Source: a virus
Length of the DNA: 56,092 nt
Direction: 5' to 3' (one strand)
Virus record (IMG/VR): IMGVR_UViG_3300036851_000592
Coordinates: 1 to 56,092 of that record
The notes under the pieces are model-generated. The model did no database searches. It saw only the letters and a program-made list of their open reading frames with translations, and had not been told where the DNA came from. Positions 32,804-40,483 of the stretch are shown in pieces (position 1 is the first letter of the stretch; each line of letters opens with the position of its first letter). The translations under genes and the position numbers were made by a program.

Positions 32804-33015
32804 AAGAACTCAGCGGACATGCCAAAACTGCATGCAACTCTGCGTGCGAATTCTTCCATGAAATCGACGGACAATTCACAGTCACTCGGGAATGTGTTCG
32901 TCGAGACCAATAGGCCCGGCTCGATCTCGACCCACGTGGTTGCACCCGCAATGGCTGGGCAAGCCGCCGCAGCGAGCGCTGCCAGCGAATCGCTGATGAA
33001 CGCGCGCCGGTTCAT
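32797..33015 (-). CDS. Tat-signal small exported protein C
   Basis: 72 residues. MNRRAFISDSLAALAAAACP carries a twin-arginine-like motif (NRRAFI) followed by a hydrophobic helix and AIAGA, a plausible signal-peptidase site. The mature part is about 45 residues with three cysteines. Third of three consecutive genes with such signals. Likely exported to the periplasm; role unknown. Confidence 0.6.
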   Translation of the reverse strand: MNRRAFISDSLAALAAAACPAIAGATTWVEIEPGLLVSTNTFPSDCELSVDFMEEFARRVACSFGMSAEFLC

Positions 33016-33299
33016 GCCGCCGCTCCATCGCGAATCATGAAAGCGATGTACAGATGTTCCTTGAGCGGATGACCGGGCCTGACCGTCGCGTGAAAATCCA
33101 TCTCCAAAATATCGATGCAACCACCGTCGATCTCGTCGGCCATCTTCCGCAGGGCAGTTGCGATGCGCGTCGAACTCGTCTCCGAGCCATTGAGGACTAT
33201 CACATCGCCCGGCTCGAACGCATCCTGGGCGGCCATCCCGGGTGAGCCAACGGCTGCGAGGCCGAGGAGGGCGAGCGCTGAGCGTCGAGTACTCGGCAT
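33012..33299 (-). CDS. Tat-signal small exported protein B
   Basis: 95 residues. MPSTRRSALALLGLAAVGSP shows an RR pair, a hydrophobic core and an AAQDAF cleavage-like region. The mature domain is beta-rich with EPGDVIVLNGSETSSTRIAT. The ATG overlaps the stop of the 20-codon ORF upstream. Function unknown, probably periplasmic. Confidence 0.6.
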   Translation of the reverse strand: MPSTRRSALALLGLAAVGSPGMAAQDAFEPGDVIVLNGSETSSTRIATALRKMADEIDGGCIDILEMDFHATVRPGHPLKEHLYIAFMIRDGAAA

Positions 33300-33361
33300 C
33301 AGGGCTGATCCATCGTGAAAATCGCAACAAGCGCGGCGTTCAGCCAAAAGTCGAGCGTCAT
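33299..33361 (-). CDS. 20-residue hydrophobic mini-ORF between two Tat genes
   Basis: A 21-codon frame (MTLDFWLNAALVAIFTMDQP) whose ATG overlaps the stop of protein A (ATGA) and whose stop overlaps the start of protein B (TGATG). Such two-sided coupling is unusual by chance. Could be a tiny membrane peptide or only a coupling device. Confidence 0.35.
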   Translation of the reverse strand: MTLDFWLNAALVAIFTMDQP

Positions 33362-33615
33362 GCGTGAAAATCCTCGAACGTTGCGCGCCACGGAACACCG
33401 ACGTTCGGCCAGCAGGGATCGGATCCGAAATCTGGGCATGGCTCGATTTGCCCAGGCCAATACGCCAAATCCGCATCACATCCCGCAGGATCAGGGCCGA
33501 AAAATCCGACCGATTCGCCCGGCGAAGCCTTCGCAACGGCGCGGCAAACCTGATCGAGCACAAGCCCGCCGGCTGCTGTTGCCGCGGCGCCTGTGAGAAA
33601 TTTTCTGCGATCCAT
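33358..33615 (-). CDS. Tat-signal small exported protein A
   Basis: 85 residues. MDRRKFLTGAAATAAGGLVL is a classical twin-arginine signal (DRRKFL) with a hydrophobic core. The mature part has GFFGPDPAGCDADLAYWPGQ and four cysteines. ATG at 33615 is used, since the upstream frame lacks support. First of the three Tat-signal genes. Inferred to be exported folded. Confidence 0.65.
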   Translation of the reverse strand: MDRRKFLTGAAATAAGGLVLDQVCRAVAKASPGESVGFFGPDPAGCDADLAYWPGQIEPCPDFGSDPCWPNVGVPWRATFEDFHA

Positions 33616-33633
33616 CTGAACACCCAAGGGCTT

Positions 33634-33672
33634 GACCGCCAGGTCGGCCTTGGGCGGAACAACCTGGCGGTC
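33634..33672. other. 11-bp inverted repeat upstream of the Tat-signal genes
   Basis: GACCGCCAGGT and ACCTGGCGGTC, perfect over 11 bp, enclose a 17-base loop just upstream of the first Tat-signal gene on the minus strand. Could be a regulator binding site or leader hairpin. No T tract follows. Confidence 0.5.
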
Positions 33673-33750
33673 GGGGCGAACGATTCCAGCGGAGGGGAAC
33701 TCCAATGGCGTCGAACGAGTCGGGAAGCTACGCCTATTTTTGCGAATCGG

Positions 33751-34362
33751 TCAAGTCCCCATCGATTTGAGGCTGTTCGCGAGGCCCTTCAAGCGCTCGG
33801 CCATCGCGGCGCGCTCCTCAGGCGTCCGCGGATATTTTTTCGCCTCTTCCGCTTCGCGTTGTCGGCGATTGTACTCGGCGATGTGCTGCTGAGCGCGCAG
33901 CCTCACGACGTCGAATCGCGCCTTGATCGTCTCGCAAGCTTCGCGAACATCCGAGGCCTTCGGGTTGTGACCGAGTCGACCAGGCAAGCCGGTGTACACG
34001 TCGACGACTTCGATGCAAACGCGCTCGCTGTAGTTCGAGAGAACTTCGATCAACGCGATGAAGTAGCCTTTGGGATCATGCGGAGCGAGTTCGGGAAATC
34101 CGCGCATGAGCAATTCGGCGAAACGCTGTGCACGGAGGATATTGGGATCGTCCCTGAGCGGCCGCGCGCTGTAATCGAACTCGGCGATGAACCGCTGACA
34201 GACTTCGGGCGGAAGGAGTTTCGAGTTCGACGCCGGCGGCGCGCTAGTGTTCAGAACGGCCAGTGCGTTCGCGAATCCTTTCGCCGACATCGCGGACTGC
34301 CTCTGCAAGTCCCTGCCGCGTGCCAGGTCGAGCGACGGTTGTCTTGCGATGGTTGTCGTCAT
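33751..34362 (-). CDS. Replication-associated protein, possible helicase loader
   Basis: 203 residues (MTTTIARQPSLDLARGRDLQ). A strong GGAGGG lies six bases before this ATG, although it overlaps the upstream gene by about 119 bases; the ATG at 34290 is an alternative. Helical, with LLPPEVCQRFIAEFDYSARP and a charged C-terminal coiled coil. Position after the replication initiator suggests a loader or organiser; no ATPase motif is visible. Confidence 0.55.
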   Translation of the reverse strand: MTTTIARQPSLDLARGRDLQRQSAMSAKGFANALAVLNTSAPPASNSKLLPPEVCQRFIAEFDYSARPLRDDPNILRAQRFAELLMRGFPELAPHDPKGYFIALIEVLSNYSERVCIEVVDVYTGLPGRLGHNPKASDVREACETIKARFDVVRLRAQQHIAEYNRRQREAEEAKKYPRTPEERAAMAERLKGLANSLKSMGT

Positions 34363-35533
34363 AGGCGCCCTCCATCAGGCTGGTGAACGATTCGGCTTGA
34401 AGCAGGAATTTGAACGAGCAGCGAAAGTCGGTCCTCTCACCACGGAGGAATTTGCTTGCGCGAACTTTTGCCATTGCGATTTTCCATCCGTCAAGTCCGC
34501 CGCAATCGGCGAGTCTCGCCCTGAGCTTGCCCTTTCGTGTGTCGGAAAGGTTCTGGCACTGAGCGAGGCTGAGGTCTCGGGCAACATCATTCCACAGCGC
34601 GACCGCCTGCTTGAGTTCGGAAGCAGAGACCAAAGGCGGCTTTGTCGCGCTCGCCGAGGACGAGAGAGATACAGGGGATTCTGTTTCAATGGGATCTCCG
34701 AAGGAAAAGTCAGTCTCCGAACTATCCAGAATCTCCTCCCTCTTATCTCCTCCTATTATCTCCTCCCTCTGAAACATCTTTTCCACTTTCGCAGGTTGCG
34801 ACAAGGCTGTCGCATTTCCAATTTCCCCATTCGCATTTGCGACAGATTTTGTCGCAAGTGCGACTGAGCCAGTCGCAAGTTGTTTTTTGCCGTATACTTT
34901 CCTCATGCAAAGCTCAGCAAGCTTTTCCCTAGAATAGATCGACAGAAATTCCTCTACCGACATGTCCTTTTTGAGTATATTGCAGGATTTGCAAGCGGCA
35001 ACGAGGTTGTTGAGATCGTTAGTTCCATTCTTTTTACGTGAGACTTTATGGTCTATCTCCAGCGTGTTCGCGCGCTTGCGGTAGTAAGTGATTTCCGAAT
35101 GGCAGTAATAGCACTGGCCTTTCTGACGCTCGCATAGGAGTTTGGGAATTGTACTGAATAGATCGGCCGGTTTCTTTGGCTCCTGGCTTTCCCAACTGAC
35201 GAACTTAGCAACGTCGTCGTCGATCGGGAATAGATATGACGGCGATTTCGGGCGTTGCCATTGGCAGAAGTTCCGAATTGCCCCTAAATGTTGCCCATCA
35301 CTATGAAAGTCACGAATCATGTTCTCGGCCGCAAGTATATGTAGGGTCTTGATGATATCGACCGGGTCGACCGGAAAGAGGCGAACTTTCAGGGTTGTCG
35401 CACGCCATTTGAAGATGCCGCGGTCATCGGATTCGGTCAATAATCCTATGAAAAGGAGCCGGGCTTCATAGGGAACATTTAGGAATGCATCGTCGGTAAA
35501 AAGACCCGGATGAACACTTCTGATTCTGGCCAT
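34244..35533 (-). CDS. Replication initiation protein with inserted HNH nuclease domain
   Basis: 429 residues. The N-terminus (MARIRSVHPGLFTDDAFLNV, then DDRGIFKWRATTLKVRLFPV) is a phage replication initiator type with a winged-helix fold. Residues 125-215 hold an HNH domain: CYYCHSEI, LEIDHKVSRKKNGTNDLNNL and CKSCN. The C-terminal part resumes initiator-like sequence (LWNDVARDLSLAQCQNLSDT). The HNH segment is AT-richer than its surroundings, suggesting insertion. An iteron-like cluster lies inside the gene. Likely binds the origin and may nick DNA. Confidence 0.72.
   Translation of the reverse strand: MARIRSVHPGLFTDDAFLNVPYEARLLFIGLLTESDDRGIFKWRATTLKVRLFPVDPVDIIKTLHILAAENMIRDFHSDGQHLGAIRNFCQWQRPKSPSYLFPIDDDVAKFVSWESQEPKKPADLFSTIPKLLCERQKGQCYYCHSEITYYRKRANTLEIDHKVSRKKNGTNDLNNLVAACKSCNILKKDMSVEEFLSIYSREKLAELCMRKVYGKKQLATGSVALATKSVANANGEIGNATALSQPAKVEKMFQREEIIGGDKREEILDSSETDFSFGDPIETESPVSLSSSASATKPPLVSASELKQAVALWNDVARDLSLAQCQNLSDTRKGKLRARLADCGGLDGWKIAMAKVRASKFLRGERTDFRCSFKFLLQAESFTSLMEGAYDDNHRKTTVARPGTRQGLAEAVRDVGERIRERTGRSEH
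34798..34876. repeat. Three GCGAC...GTCGC inverted repeats, candidate replication origin
   Basis: Three dyads occur within 79 bases: GCGACA-AGGC-TGTCGC (34798-34813), GCGACA-GATTT-TGTCGC (34839-34855) and GCGACTG-AGC-CAGTCGC (34860-34876). They lie inside the initiator gene, next to a pyrimidine-rich, AT-richer stretch at 34725-34795. Lambda has its iterons inside gene O, so this is a good origin candidate. It could also just be repeated coding sequence (LATxSVA). Confidence 0.65.
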
Positions 35534-35575
35534 CTAGAGACTCCTTCACCGCTCGGCGGACGCCGGCAAAACGGT

Positions 35576-36154
35576 TCATGATGATACTCCCGCGAACTTG
35601 GCAGTCTCGTCGCCCCAGACCGAATTCCCGGGCCACGACTCGCGTGCGAATAGTTCGGCGCGATAACCCGATGGTGTCAATTGCTCGCAAAGTGAGCGCA
35701 TTTTATCGGGCTTTCTTGAGTGCTCACGCGCGAGGCCATCTATGAAATTCCGACACGATCGCGAGTCGCGCGGCGGATTGCCGAGCGTGCCAACGAGGAA
35801 CGGCTCACAGCACGAGCGGAACCGATAGCCGGGCCCGAGCCTGATTTTTCCGGTCTTGGTTCGCTTCGCCCAAGCACCGCCGGTGCAATATTTGAAGCCC
35901 CATGCATCGATGACTTCGAGCGCGAACGGAAGCCTCGGCCAGACCGCCCACAGGATCAAGAAGCAATGATCGCGCGCGAGGCGGTGAACCGGCAACGCTT
36001 TCAAGTCATCATCATTCATTGTGCGGTACTGATGCTCGGGCGCCTTGCGGTAGCCGCGCGGACTTCGCATCTCATAGCGCCAGGGCGGGTCCGCGAGGAT
36101 CAGATTGTAGCTGAGCGGCCGAAGGTCACCGAATGGCCACGCGTCGGTTTTCAT
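35576..36154 (-). CDS. MT-A70-like adenine methyltransferase
   Basis: 192 residues. Motif IV NLILADPPWRYEMRS near residue 18, and further MT-A70 features (CFLILWAVWPRLPFALEVID and CCEPFLVGTLG). Such enzymes methylate N6 of adenine in DNA or RNA; phage members probably modify DNA against restriction. A short ORF at its end is not convincing as a gene. Its ATG overlaps the previous stop. Confidence 0.88.
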   Translation of the reverse strand: MKTDAWPFGDLRPLSYNLILADPPWRYEMRSPRGYRKAPEHQYRTMNDDDLKALPVHRLARDHCFLILWAVWPRLPFALEVIDAWGFKYCTGGAWAKRTKTGKIRLGPGYRFRSCCEPFLVGTLGNPPRDSRSCRNFIDGLAREHSRKPDKMRSLCEQLTPSGYRAELFARESWPGNSVWGDETAKFAGVSS

Positions 36155-36471
36155 GGATCAAGCTTGCGGACTTCGATCAGCTTGCAGGAGTCGATCGCGC
36201 GCTGACGCGCCACGCGCATTCCGCCTGACCAGCCGAGGTCGACATAGAACACGCATGCGTCGGCAACGTCGATCCACGCCCAGCCGGCCCGCATGCCGAG
36301 ATAGCGCTCCTTGGGATCAAGGTCATTGAGAATGCCGGGCTGAGTGAAGAGCAGATGACTGGCGATCGGCGCCTCGCCGCGATGCACGCTGTCGGCGACC
36401 GCCCTGCGGGCGTAATCGGTATTGAGCGCGACATCACCCGAGTAGGGACTTTCGATGATGACCCGTCTCAT
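36151..36471 (-). CDS. Nucleoside 2-deoxyribosyltransferase-like protein
   Basis: 106 residues. MRRVIIESPYSGDVALNTDY, then HLLFTQPGILNDLDPKERYL and VDLGWSGGMRVARQRAID, the pattern of DUF7768/nucleoside deoxyribosyltransferase-like phage proteins. Members may act on nucleotides or NAD-like molecules. Catalytic Glu not certain. ATGA overlap with neighbours. Confidence 0.65.
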   Translation of the reverse strand: MRRVIIESPYSGDVALNTDYARRAVADSVHRGEAPIASHLLFTQPGILNDLDPKERYLGMRAGWAWIDVADACVFYVDLGWSGGMRVARQRAIDSCKLIEVRKLDP

Positions 36472-36722
36472 GCTTTGAGCCTCCCGCGCGCGGCGACTGT
36501 TAGAAATCCCCTCGTGCGTCTTATCCAGCCGCCGCCAAACGGGCTTGAATATTTGTCGCGGACGCGCCTGATTTCGATAAGCCCCTCCTCAACCAAGCGC
36601 TCCAGATCGGCATCGTCATGCTTGATGCCGCCTTCACAATTGATACGAATGCCGCCCGGTTCCATTGCTTTGGCGAGCAATTTGATTTGGCGCTCTCGCG
36701 ATCTATGCTTGTCCGCACTCAT
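36468..36722 (-). CDS. Small winged-helix-like protein
   Basis: 84 residues (MSADKHRSRERQIKLLAKAM). The segment DDADLERLVEEGLIEIRR and the following strand and helix look like a small winged helix. Possibly DNA-binding. Function unknown. Confidence 0.5.
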   Translation of the reverse strand: MSADKHRSRERQIKLLAKAMEPGGIRINCEGGIKHDDADLERLVEEGLIEIRRVRDKYSSPFGGGWIRRTRGFLTVAARGRLKA

Positions 36723-36931
36723 GGATCGACCGAAGTTCGGCCGCTGGCACCGATCGCGCCTGGGAAGCGCGGCTCGGCATTCAGATCGTCCAGCAAACGG
36801 TTTGCTTGGTCGACAGAGAATGAGCCAGCGACGAAGGCATCATAGATAACCGCGAACTCGCGCTCGTAGGACGACAGTTTGCACCACCGAAGGCTGCTGA
36901 AGAGATTCGCGGCCGCCCGAAAGATGTTCAT
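36719..36931 (-). CDS. Hypothetical small protein
   Basis: 70 residues (MNIFRAAANLFSSLRWCKLS), helical, with SFSVDQANRLLDDLNAEPRF. No motif seen. Part of a tightly overlapping minus operon. Confidence 0.5.
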   Translation of the reverse strand: MNIFRAAANLFSSLRWCKLSSYEREFAVIYDAFVAGSFSVDQANRLLDDLNAEPRFPGAIGASGRTSVDP

Positions 36932-37530
36932 GCTGCCCTCCGCTCTTCATCGCGCCGCGATTTCGCGCGCCTGATCACCGGTCCCATCCGATGCTCGAAC
37001 ACCGGGTCGAGTTGCGCCATGCCATATTCCCAGATTCCCATCGCCTCGGCCGCGTGATGCTGCTTGGGCTCGATCAGCACGCCACGCTCGAGCGCCGCCG
37101 CGCACGCCTCGGTCTTGAACCAATCGGCGCGCTCGCGAATATTCTTCGGCGCTTGGTGCGTTCCGAGAAACGCGTCGCGCCATTCCGTTATGTTGACGCA
37201 GAATGCCGGGAGGCTGAGGTCGCCGGCGACGCATAGGATCGAGCAGGTGACCGCGCACTGCTTGAGCAGGACCGGCACGTTGACGGTTGCGCCCTGGCGG
37301 TGCGATCCCTTGGGCGTGCGGTTCACCACGAGGATCTGCTCATAGAAGATGTACTCGACGCCGCGCGACTTCACGAGATTCGTCAGCCATTCGCGATAGT
37401 GAGCGATCAGCGGAATCTCATTGTCCGCATAATCGGGATGTTCCTTGACGCCCCACGCCGGCGGCTCTTTGCCGTCGCCGGCAAAGAAACCAGTCAGCGT
37501 GGGACTTTGGTCGAGGCCGAGAACGAACAT
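36928..37530 (-). CDS. RuvC-like Holliday junction resolvase
   Basis: 200 residues. MFVLGLDQSPTLTGFF supplies the first catalytic Asp. VEYIFYEQILVV gives the Glu, and HHAAEAMGIWEYG is the C-terminal acidic motif of RuvC-fold resolvases. Such phage enzymes resolve recombination intermediates and clear branches before packaging. The position near the replication genes fits. Confidence 0.82.
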   Translation of the reverse strand: MFVLGLDQSPTLTGFFAGDGKEPPAWGVKEHPDYADNEIPLIAHYREWLTNLVKSRGVEYIFYEQILVVNRTPKGSHRQGATVNVPVLLKQCAVTCSILCVAGDLSLPAFCVNITEWRDAFLGTHQAPKNIRERADWFKTEACAAALERGVLIEPKQHHAAEAMGIWEYGMAQLDPVFEHRMGPVIRRAKSRRDEERRAA

Positions 37531-37532
37531 CG

Positions 37533-37985
37533 CTAGTTCAGCGCGGCGCCTTCGCCTTCGTCATCACCGTCGTCGGCGCCAGCGCGACGCGACGCAGCGC
37601 GACCGAGCGGCGTATCGGCGAGCACGCCGAGCGCGGCCTGGATGTTGTCGAAGACGTCTTTCTGATCGTCGTCGAGCTTGGTCCGGATGCGCTGCTTGCG
37701 CTGCTCAAGCCGGTCATACGAGATCGCCGCCGAAAATTCCTTCTTCGGGATGCCGGCATTGGCGGCCGCCTTCTTGAACTCGGCGATCTCCTCGCGATGC
37801 GGGGCGCACGCCTCTTTGGCCGCCTCCATGATCTCGTCGATTTGCTCATATTTCTTGAGGATCGCCTTGTGATATTTCTTGACCTTCGAAGCCTCGAAGG
37901 TGCTGCTCAGGCTCTCCTCGCCGGACGTTTCATCCTTGTGGACGCGGCCGCGACCGCGCCTGCTTCTCTTGGCATCCATTACCAT
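37533..37985 (-). CDS. Hypothetical coiled-coil protein
   Basis: About 150 residues starting MVMDAKRSRRGRGRVHKDET, a basic start with AGAGGAG upstream. Helical and charged, with KKYEQIDEIMEAAKEACAPH and an acidic C-terminus (DDGDDEGEGAALN). It recalls GapR/DUF2312-like coiled-coil DNA binders in general form only. Function unknown. Confidence 0.5.
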   Translation of the reverse strand: MVMDAKRSRRGRGRVHKDETSGEESLSSTFEASKVKKYHKAILKKYEQIDEIMEAAKEACAPHREEIAEFKKAAANAGIPKKEFSAAISYDRLEQRKQRIRTKLDDDQKDVFDNIQAALGVLADTPLGRAASRRAGADDGDDEGEGAALN

Positions 37986-38026
37986 GGTCAGATACTCCTC
38001 TGGGTTGTGCGGCACTGCGGCCGCGG

Positions 38027-38419
38027 CTACGCACGTGACGATTCGGGTCCGATGCGATCAAATGAATAGCGGCATCCTGGGAGAGTGTCGCCGAGCGTGC
38101 GGATTTCGCGGCGCGTCAGGCCTTGGCACTTGCGAACGAATTCAGCCTGCTCGGACGGCTTCATGCCGCTGAGTTTCGTATTGGCGTGATTACTCAGAGC
38201 ATCGATAGGATTCGCCGGCGCAAGATTATCCCACTTGCGCGCTTCGCCGGCCATCGCCTTGAGCGCGCGGCGCTGCGAAATCGTCTGGCCATGTGCGGTG
38301 CGGGTCTTGCGGGCTGGCGCGCGCCTCGGCTCGGGCGCCGGCGCCAGGGTCTGCCTGAACGCCGTCGAAAACGCATAAGCGATCTGGCCGACCGATCCGA
38401 AATGCATCGGCTTAAACAT
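38027..38419 (-). CDS. Hypothetical protein
   Basis: 130 residues (MFKPMHFGSVGQIAYAFSTA). The middle is basic and Arg/Pro-rich (PEPRRAPARKTRTAHG), the C-terminus helical. Its start overlaps the stop of the Cro-like gene. No family recognised. Confidence 0.55.
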   Translation of the reverse strand: MFKPMHFGSVGQIAYAFSTAFRQTLAPAPEPRRAPARKTRTAHGQTISQRRALKAMAGEARKWDNLAPANPIDALSNHANTKLSGMKPSEQAEFVRKCQGLTRREIRTLGDTLPGCRYSFDRIGPESSRA

Positions 38420-38655
38420 CAGGCCCTCCTCTTCCGGTTGACGGGCTGAGCGAAATCATTGGCTGTCACGAGGCCGCCGGTCTGTTCGGCGATTCGCTGT
38501 GCGAGATCGCGACTAGGCCACTGCTCACCCTTGCATAGCGACGTGATCGTCGAGGCAGAAACGTTCACGAGCAGCGCGAAGTGCGATCGTCTAATGCGCC
38601 GCTCGGCGAGGTATTTTGCGAGGATCATAGAGTCCATCGGTACAGCGCGTCGCAT
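38419..38655 (-). CDS. Cro/XRE-type helix-turn-helix regulator
   Basis: About 78 residues. The HTH is RSHFALLVNVSASTITSLCK. Start choice is uncertain: ATG 38655 and 38637 are in frame, and the longest form opens with a weak TTG. It heads the minus-strand operon and lies across from the plus-strand early operon, so it should control both. A 12-bp palindrome lies in the intervening region. No partner repressor was found. Confidence 0.72.
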   Translation of the reverse strand: MRRAVPMDSMILAKYLAERRIRRSHFALLVNVSASTITSLCKGEQWPSRDLAQRIAEQTGGLVTANDFAQPVNRKRRA

Positions 38656-38666
38656 ATCGCCGTCAA

Positions 38667-38678
38667 CCGAAATTTCGG
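38667..38678. promoter_or_regulatory. 12-bp palindrome CCGAAATTTCGG, candidate operator
   Basis: A perfect dyad in the divergent region (38656-38750) between the Cro-like gene and the early operon. A second repeated motif, GCGTCGCATAT, occurs at 38647 and 38729. Probably control sites for the Cro-like protein. Confidence 0.6.
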
Positions 38679-38750
38679 CCAAACCGCAAAAATAGCTTGC
38701 GCGGCTCGGCGACGCGGCTTAGCTTCTGCGTCGCATATGGAGCCAAGCCG

Positions 38751-39071
38751 ATGCAAACCAGCGACGACGCGATTGCCGAACTCGACCGGATTTGGAACGA
38801 GCGGCCAAGCACCGCCCATCATACCGCCTTGATGAAATGGCTGCGAGAGATAGCGCTGGTCGCCGGTAGATTGGCGGCCGACGACGAGCCGTTCAGCGCA
38901 GAGCAAGTTCGAGCGGGAAATTATGAATTGACTTGCGCCTTCGCCTATTTGACGGATGCCGATAAAAGAGATCGGCGTGGCCGCGAAGCGCGCGCGCTGC
39001 TTTTGGAGCATCTTGAGAAATTCTGCGACGGCATCGGATACGATCTCGTCAAGCGCGCGCCGCCCAAATGA
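38751..39071 (+). CDS. Hypothetical first early-operon protein
   Basis: 106 residues (MQTSDDAIAELDRIWNERPS), helical and acidic, ending VKRAPPK. The chosen ATG at 38751 follows the divergent control region. Overlaps the next gene by ATGA. Function unknown. Confidence 0.6.
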   Translation: MQTSDDAIAELDRIWNERPSTAHHTALMKWLREIALVAGRLAADDEPFSAEQVRAGNYELTCAFAYLTDADKRDRRGREARALLLEHLEKFCDGIGYDLVKRAPPK

Positions 39072-39421
39072 GCCTCCGGTGTTTTTTCGGCTGGCATGAC
39101 TGGCGGCAATCCTCGCCGTGGGAACATAACGTTACGGGGCTTGCGCCGCTCGACTCATTGTTGCCTATTGCATTGCATTCGAGCGCGGTGCGCGAAGGCG
39201 TGAGACACATCCGTGAAACCGGCGAGCTGGGCAGCGTCTGCGCCGTCAAGTGCGCGCGCTGCCAGATCGAAGCCGACTGGTTTCAGGCTTACGGCACCGG
39301 CATAGGACCGCTTGATCCCGATTGGCATTTCCGCGATCGGCTCGGCGAGCCGCCGCCTATTTTCGATTGCGGCGGCTCGCGCTCATTCTCGGTTGTCCCG
39401 AGGCCGCGGCTCAAATGCTAG
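39068..39421 (+). CDS. Hypothetical protein with Cys pair
   Basis: 117 residues (MSLRCFFGWHDWRQSSPWEH). Two cysteines at CAVKCARCQIE suggest a metal site. Several tryptophans. Its stop overlaps the start of the next gene. Confidence 0.55.
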   Translation: MSLRCFFGWHDWRQSSPWEHNVTGLAPLDSLLPIALHSSAVREGVRHIRETGELGSVCAVKCARCQIEADWFQAYGTGIGPLDPDWHFRDRLGEPPPIFDCGGSRSFSVVPRPRLKC

Positions 39422-39819
39422 GCGGCCCGATTCCTCCGCCCGAGGGCTCACGTCTGGTGCGCTTGGCCGATCTGGAAGCGATCTTAAAGCTGCTTCCTCC
39501 GCCACCGTTCATAAAAGATGGCTTCCCTTACCGTTACGAAGTGCCAAACGCGCACGAGAATATCTATGCAATTCGTGCGGCTTTCATGGAAATGCTTAAC
39601 GCCGCGCCAGCGACTGAGCTTGAGCGTTATGTGCCTGACATCGTGAAAAATGCGATGCTAGTCGCGTGGCGAGAGATTTGCGAAGACACTGGCTGCCATC
39701 CGCTCGATATTGAGCATGGCAAAAACAAGCATCTGACCTTCCAACCACGCCATTGGGCTCAGTTGGCTGGGGAAATCGTCAGGACGCAAATCGGGCGATT
39801 TTGGATTGACCTTAAATGA
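39415..39819 (+). CDS. Hypothetical protein
   Basis: 134 residues (MLGGPIPPPEGSRLVRLADL), ATG at 39415 overlapping the previous gene's stop. The central part is helical with VPDIVKNAMLVAWREICEDT. ATGA overlap with the next gene. Function unknown. Confidence 0.6.
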   Translation: MLGGPIPPPEGSRLVRLADLEAILKLLPPPPFIKDGFPYRYEVPNAHENIYAIRAAFMEMLNAAPATELERYVPDIVKNAMLVAWREICEDTGCHPLDIEHGKNKHLTFQPRHWAQLAGEIVRTQIGRFWIDLK

Positions 39820-40226
39820 TCCGCCGCCCCATCCCTCAAGCGGAACTCTACGCTTGGCACACGCAGGCCCTGATCGATGTCGGATTCGGCCTGCTGTCGA
39901 TTCCAAACGTTCCCGAGGCCGGCTGGTATAAGCGGCGCCTCGTGCGCGGCGGGATGTTCGTACCGGCGAAGATTTGGCTTGAGCAGCACATTGATCCCGA
40001 GACCGGCGAGCTAATCGCCGATAGCCGATGGCTGTGTGAGGTTGCCAACATCCGAAAAGACCCTGACGAACAATGGGAATGGTTGTCAGGGCATCCGATT
40101 AGCGAAGCCGATTTCAGATTCATGATGGCCGAGCGCTGTTGGGCGGCCGAGCACGCGCCCTATGATCCCGTGGCAAACCCACGCAAGCCCGTCGACTGGC
40201 GCACCGCGCCCCTTCCGGAGTTTTGA
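39816..40226 (+). CDS. Hypothetical protein
   Basis: 136 residues (MIRRPIPQAELYAWHTQALI). Contains KIWLEQHIDPETGELIADSR, a surface-exposed acidic region. No catalytic motif seen. Early operon. Confidence 0.55.
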   Translation: MIRRPIPQAELYAWHTQALIDVGFGLLSIPNVPEAGWYKRRLVRGGMFVPAKIWLEQHIDPETGELIADSRWLCEVANIRKDPDEQWEWLSGHPISEADFRFMMAERCWAAEHAPYDPVANPRKPVDWRTAPLPEF

Positions 40227-40228
40227 CG

Positions 40229-40483
40229 ATGGCGCTCGAATTCACAAAAGATGTCGACGGCGACTATGTTGCCCTCAGCGGAAAAATTGAAGTCGGCAGC
40301 ATAATAGACGCCGTTTATCTGACGAGTTCAAATCCATGGCTATGGTATTTTGCTCTGGGTTATCCAGATAGTGGATTTTCACCATCGCTCGACGAGGCAA
40401 AAGCCATAATCCAAGCCGCATGGGATAAATGGCTTGCCGAGGCGGGCTTGATAGAGAACACGGAGACAACATGGAATCGCTGA
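40229..40483 (+). CDS. Hypothetical small protein
   Basis: 84 residues (MALEFTKDVDGDYVALSGKI). The start is chosen from CGGAG seven to eight bases before ATG 40229. A beta strand and helix pattern (SLDEAKAIIQAAWDKWLAEA) suggests a compact small fold. Overlaps the next gene start. Confidence 0.6.
   Translation: MALEFTKDVDGDYVALSGKIEVGSIIDAVYLTSSNPWLWYFALGYPDSGFSPSLDEAKAIIQAAWDKWLAEAGLIENTETTWNR

Noticed and set aside
35466-35579. 37-codon ORF MNRFAGVRRAV between the MT-A70 and initiator genes
   Set aside because: It has a ribosome-like GGAGT but overlaps the initiator start by 68 bases, has no family, and the initiator has its own AAGGAG.
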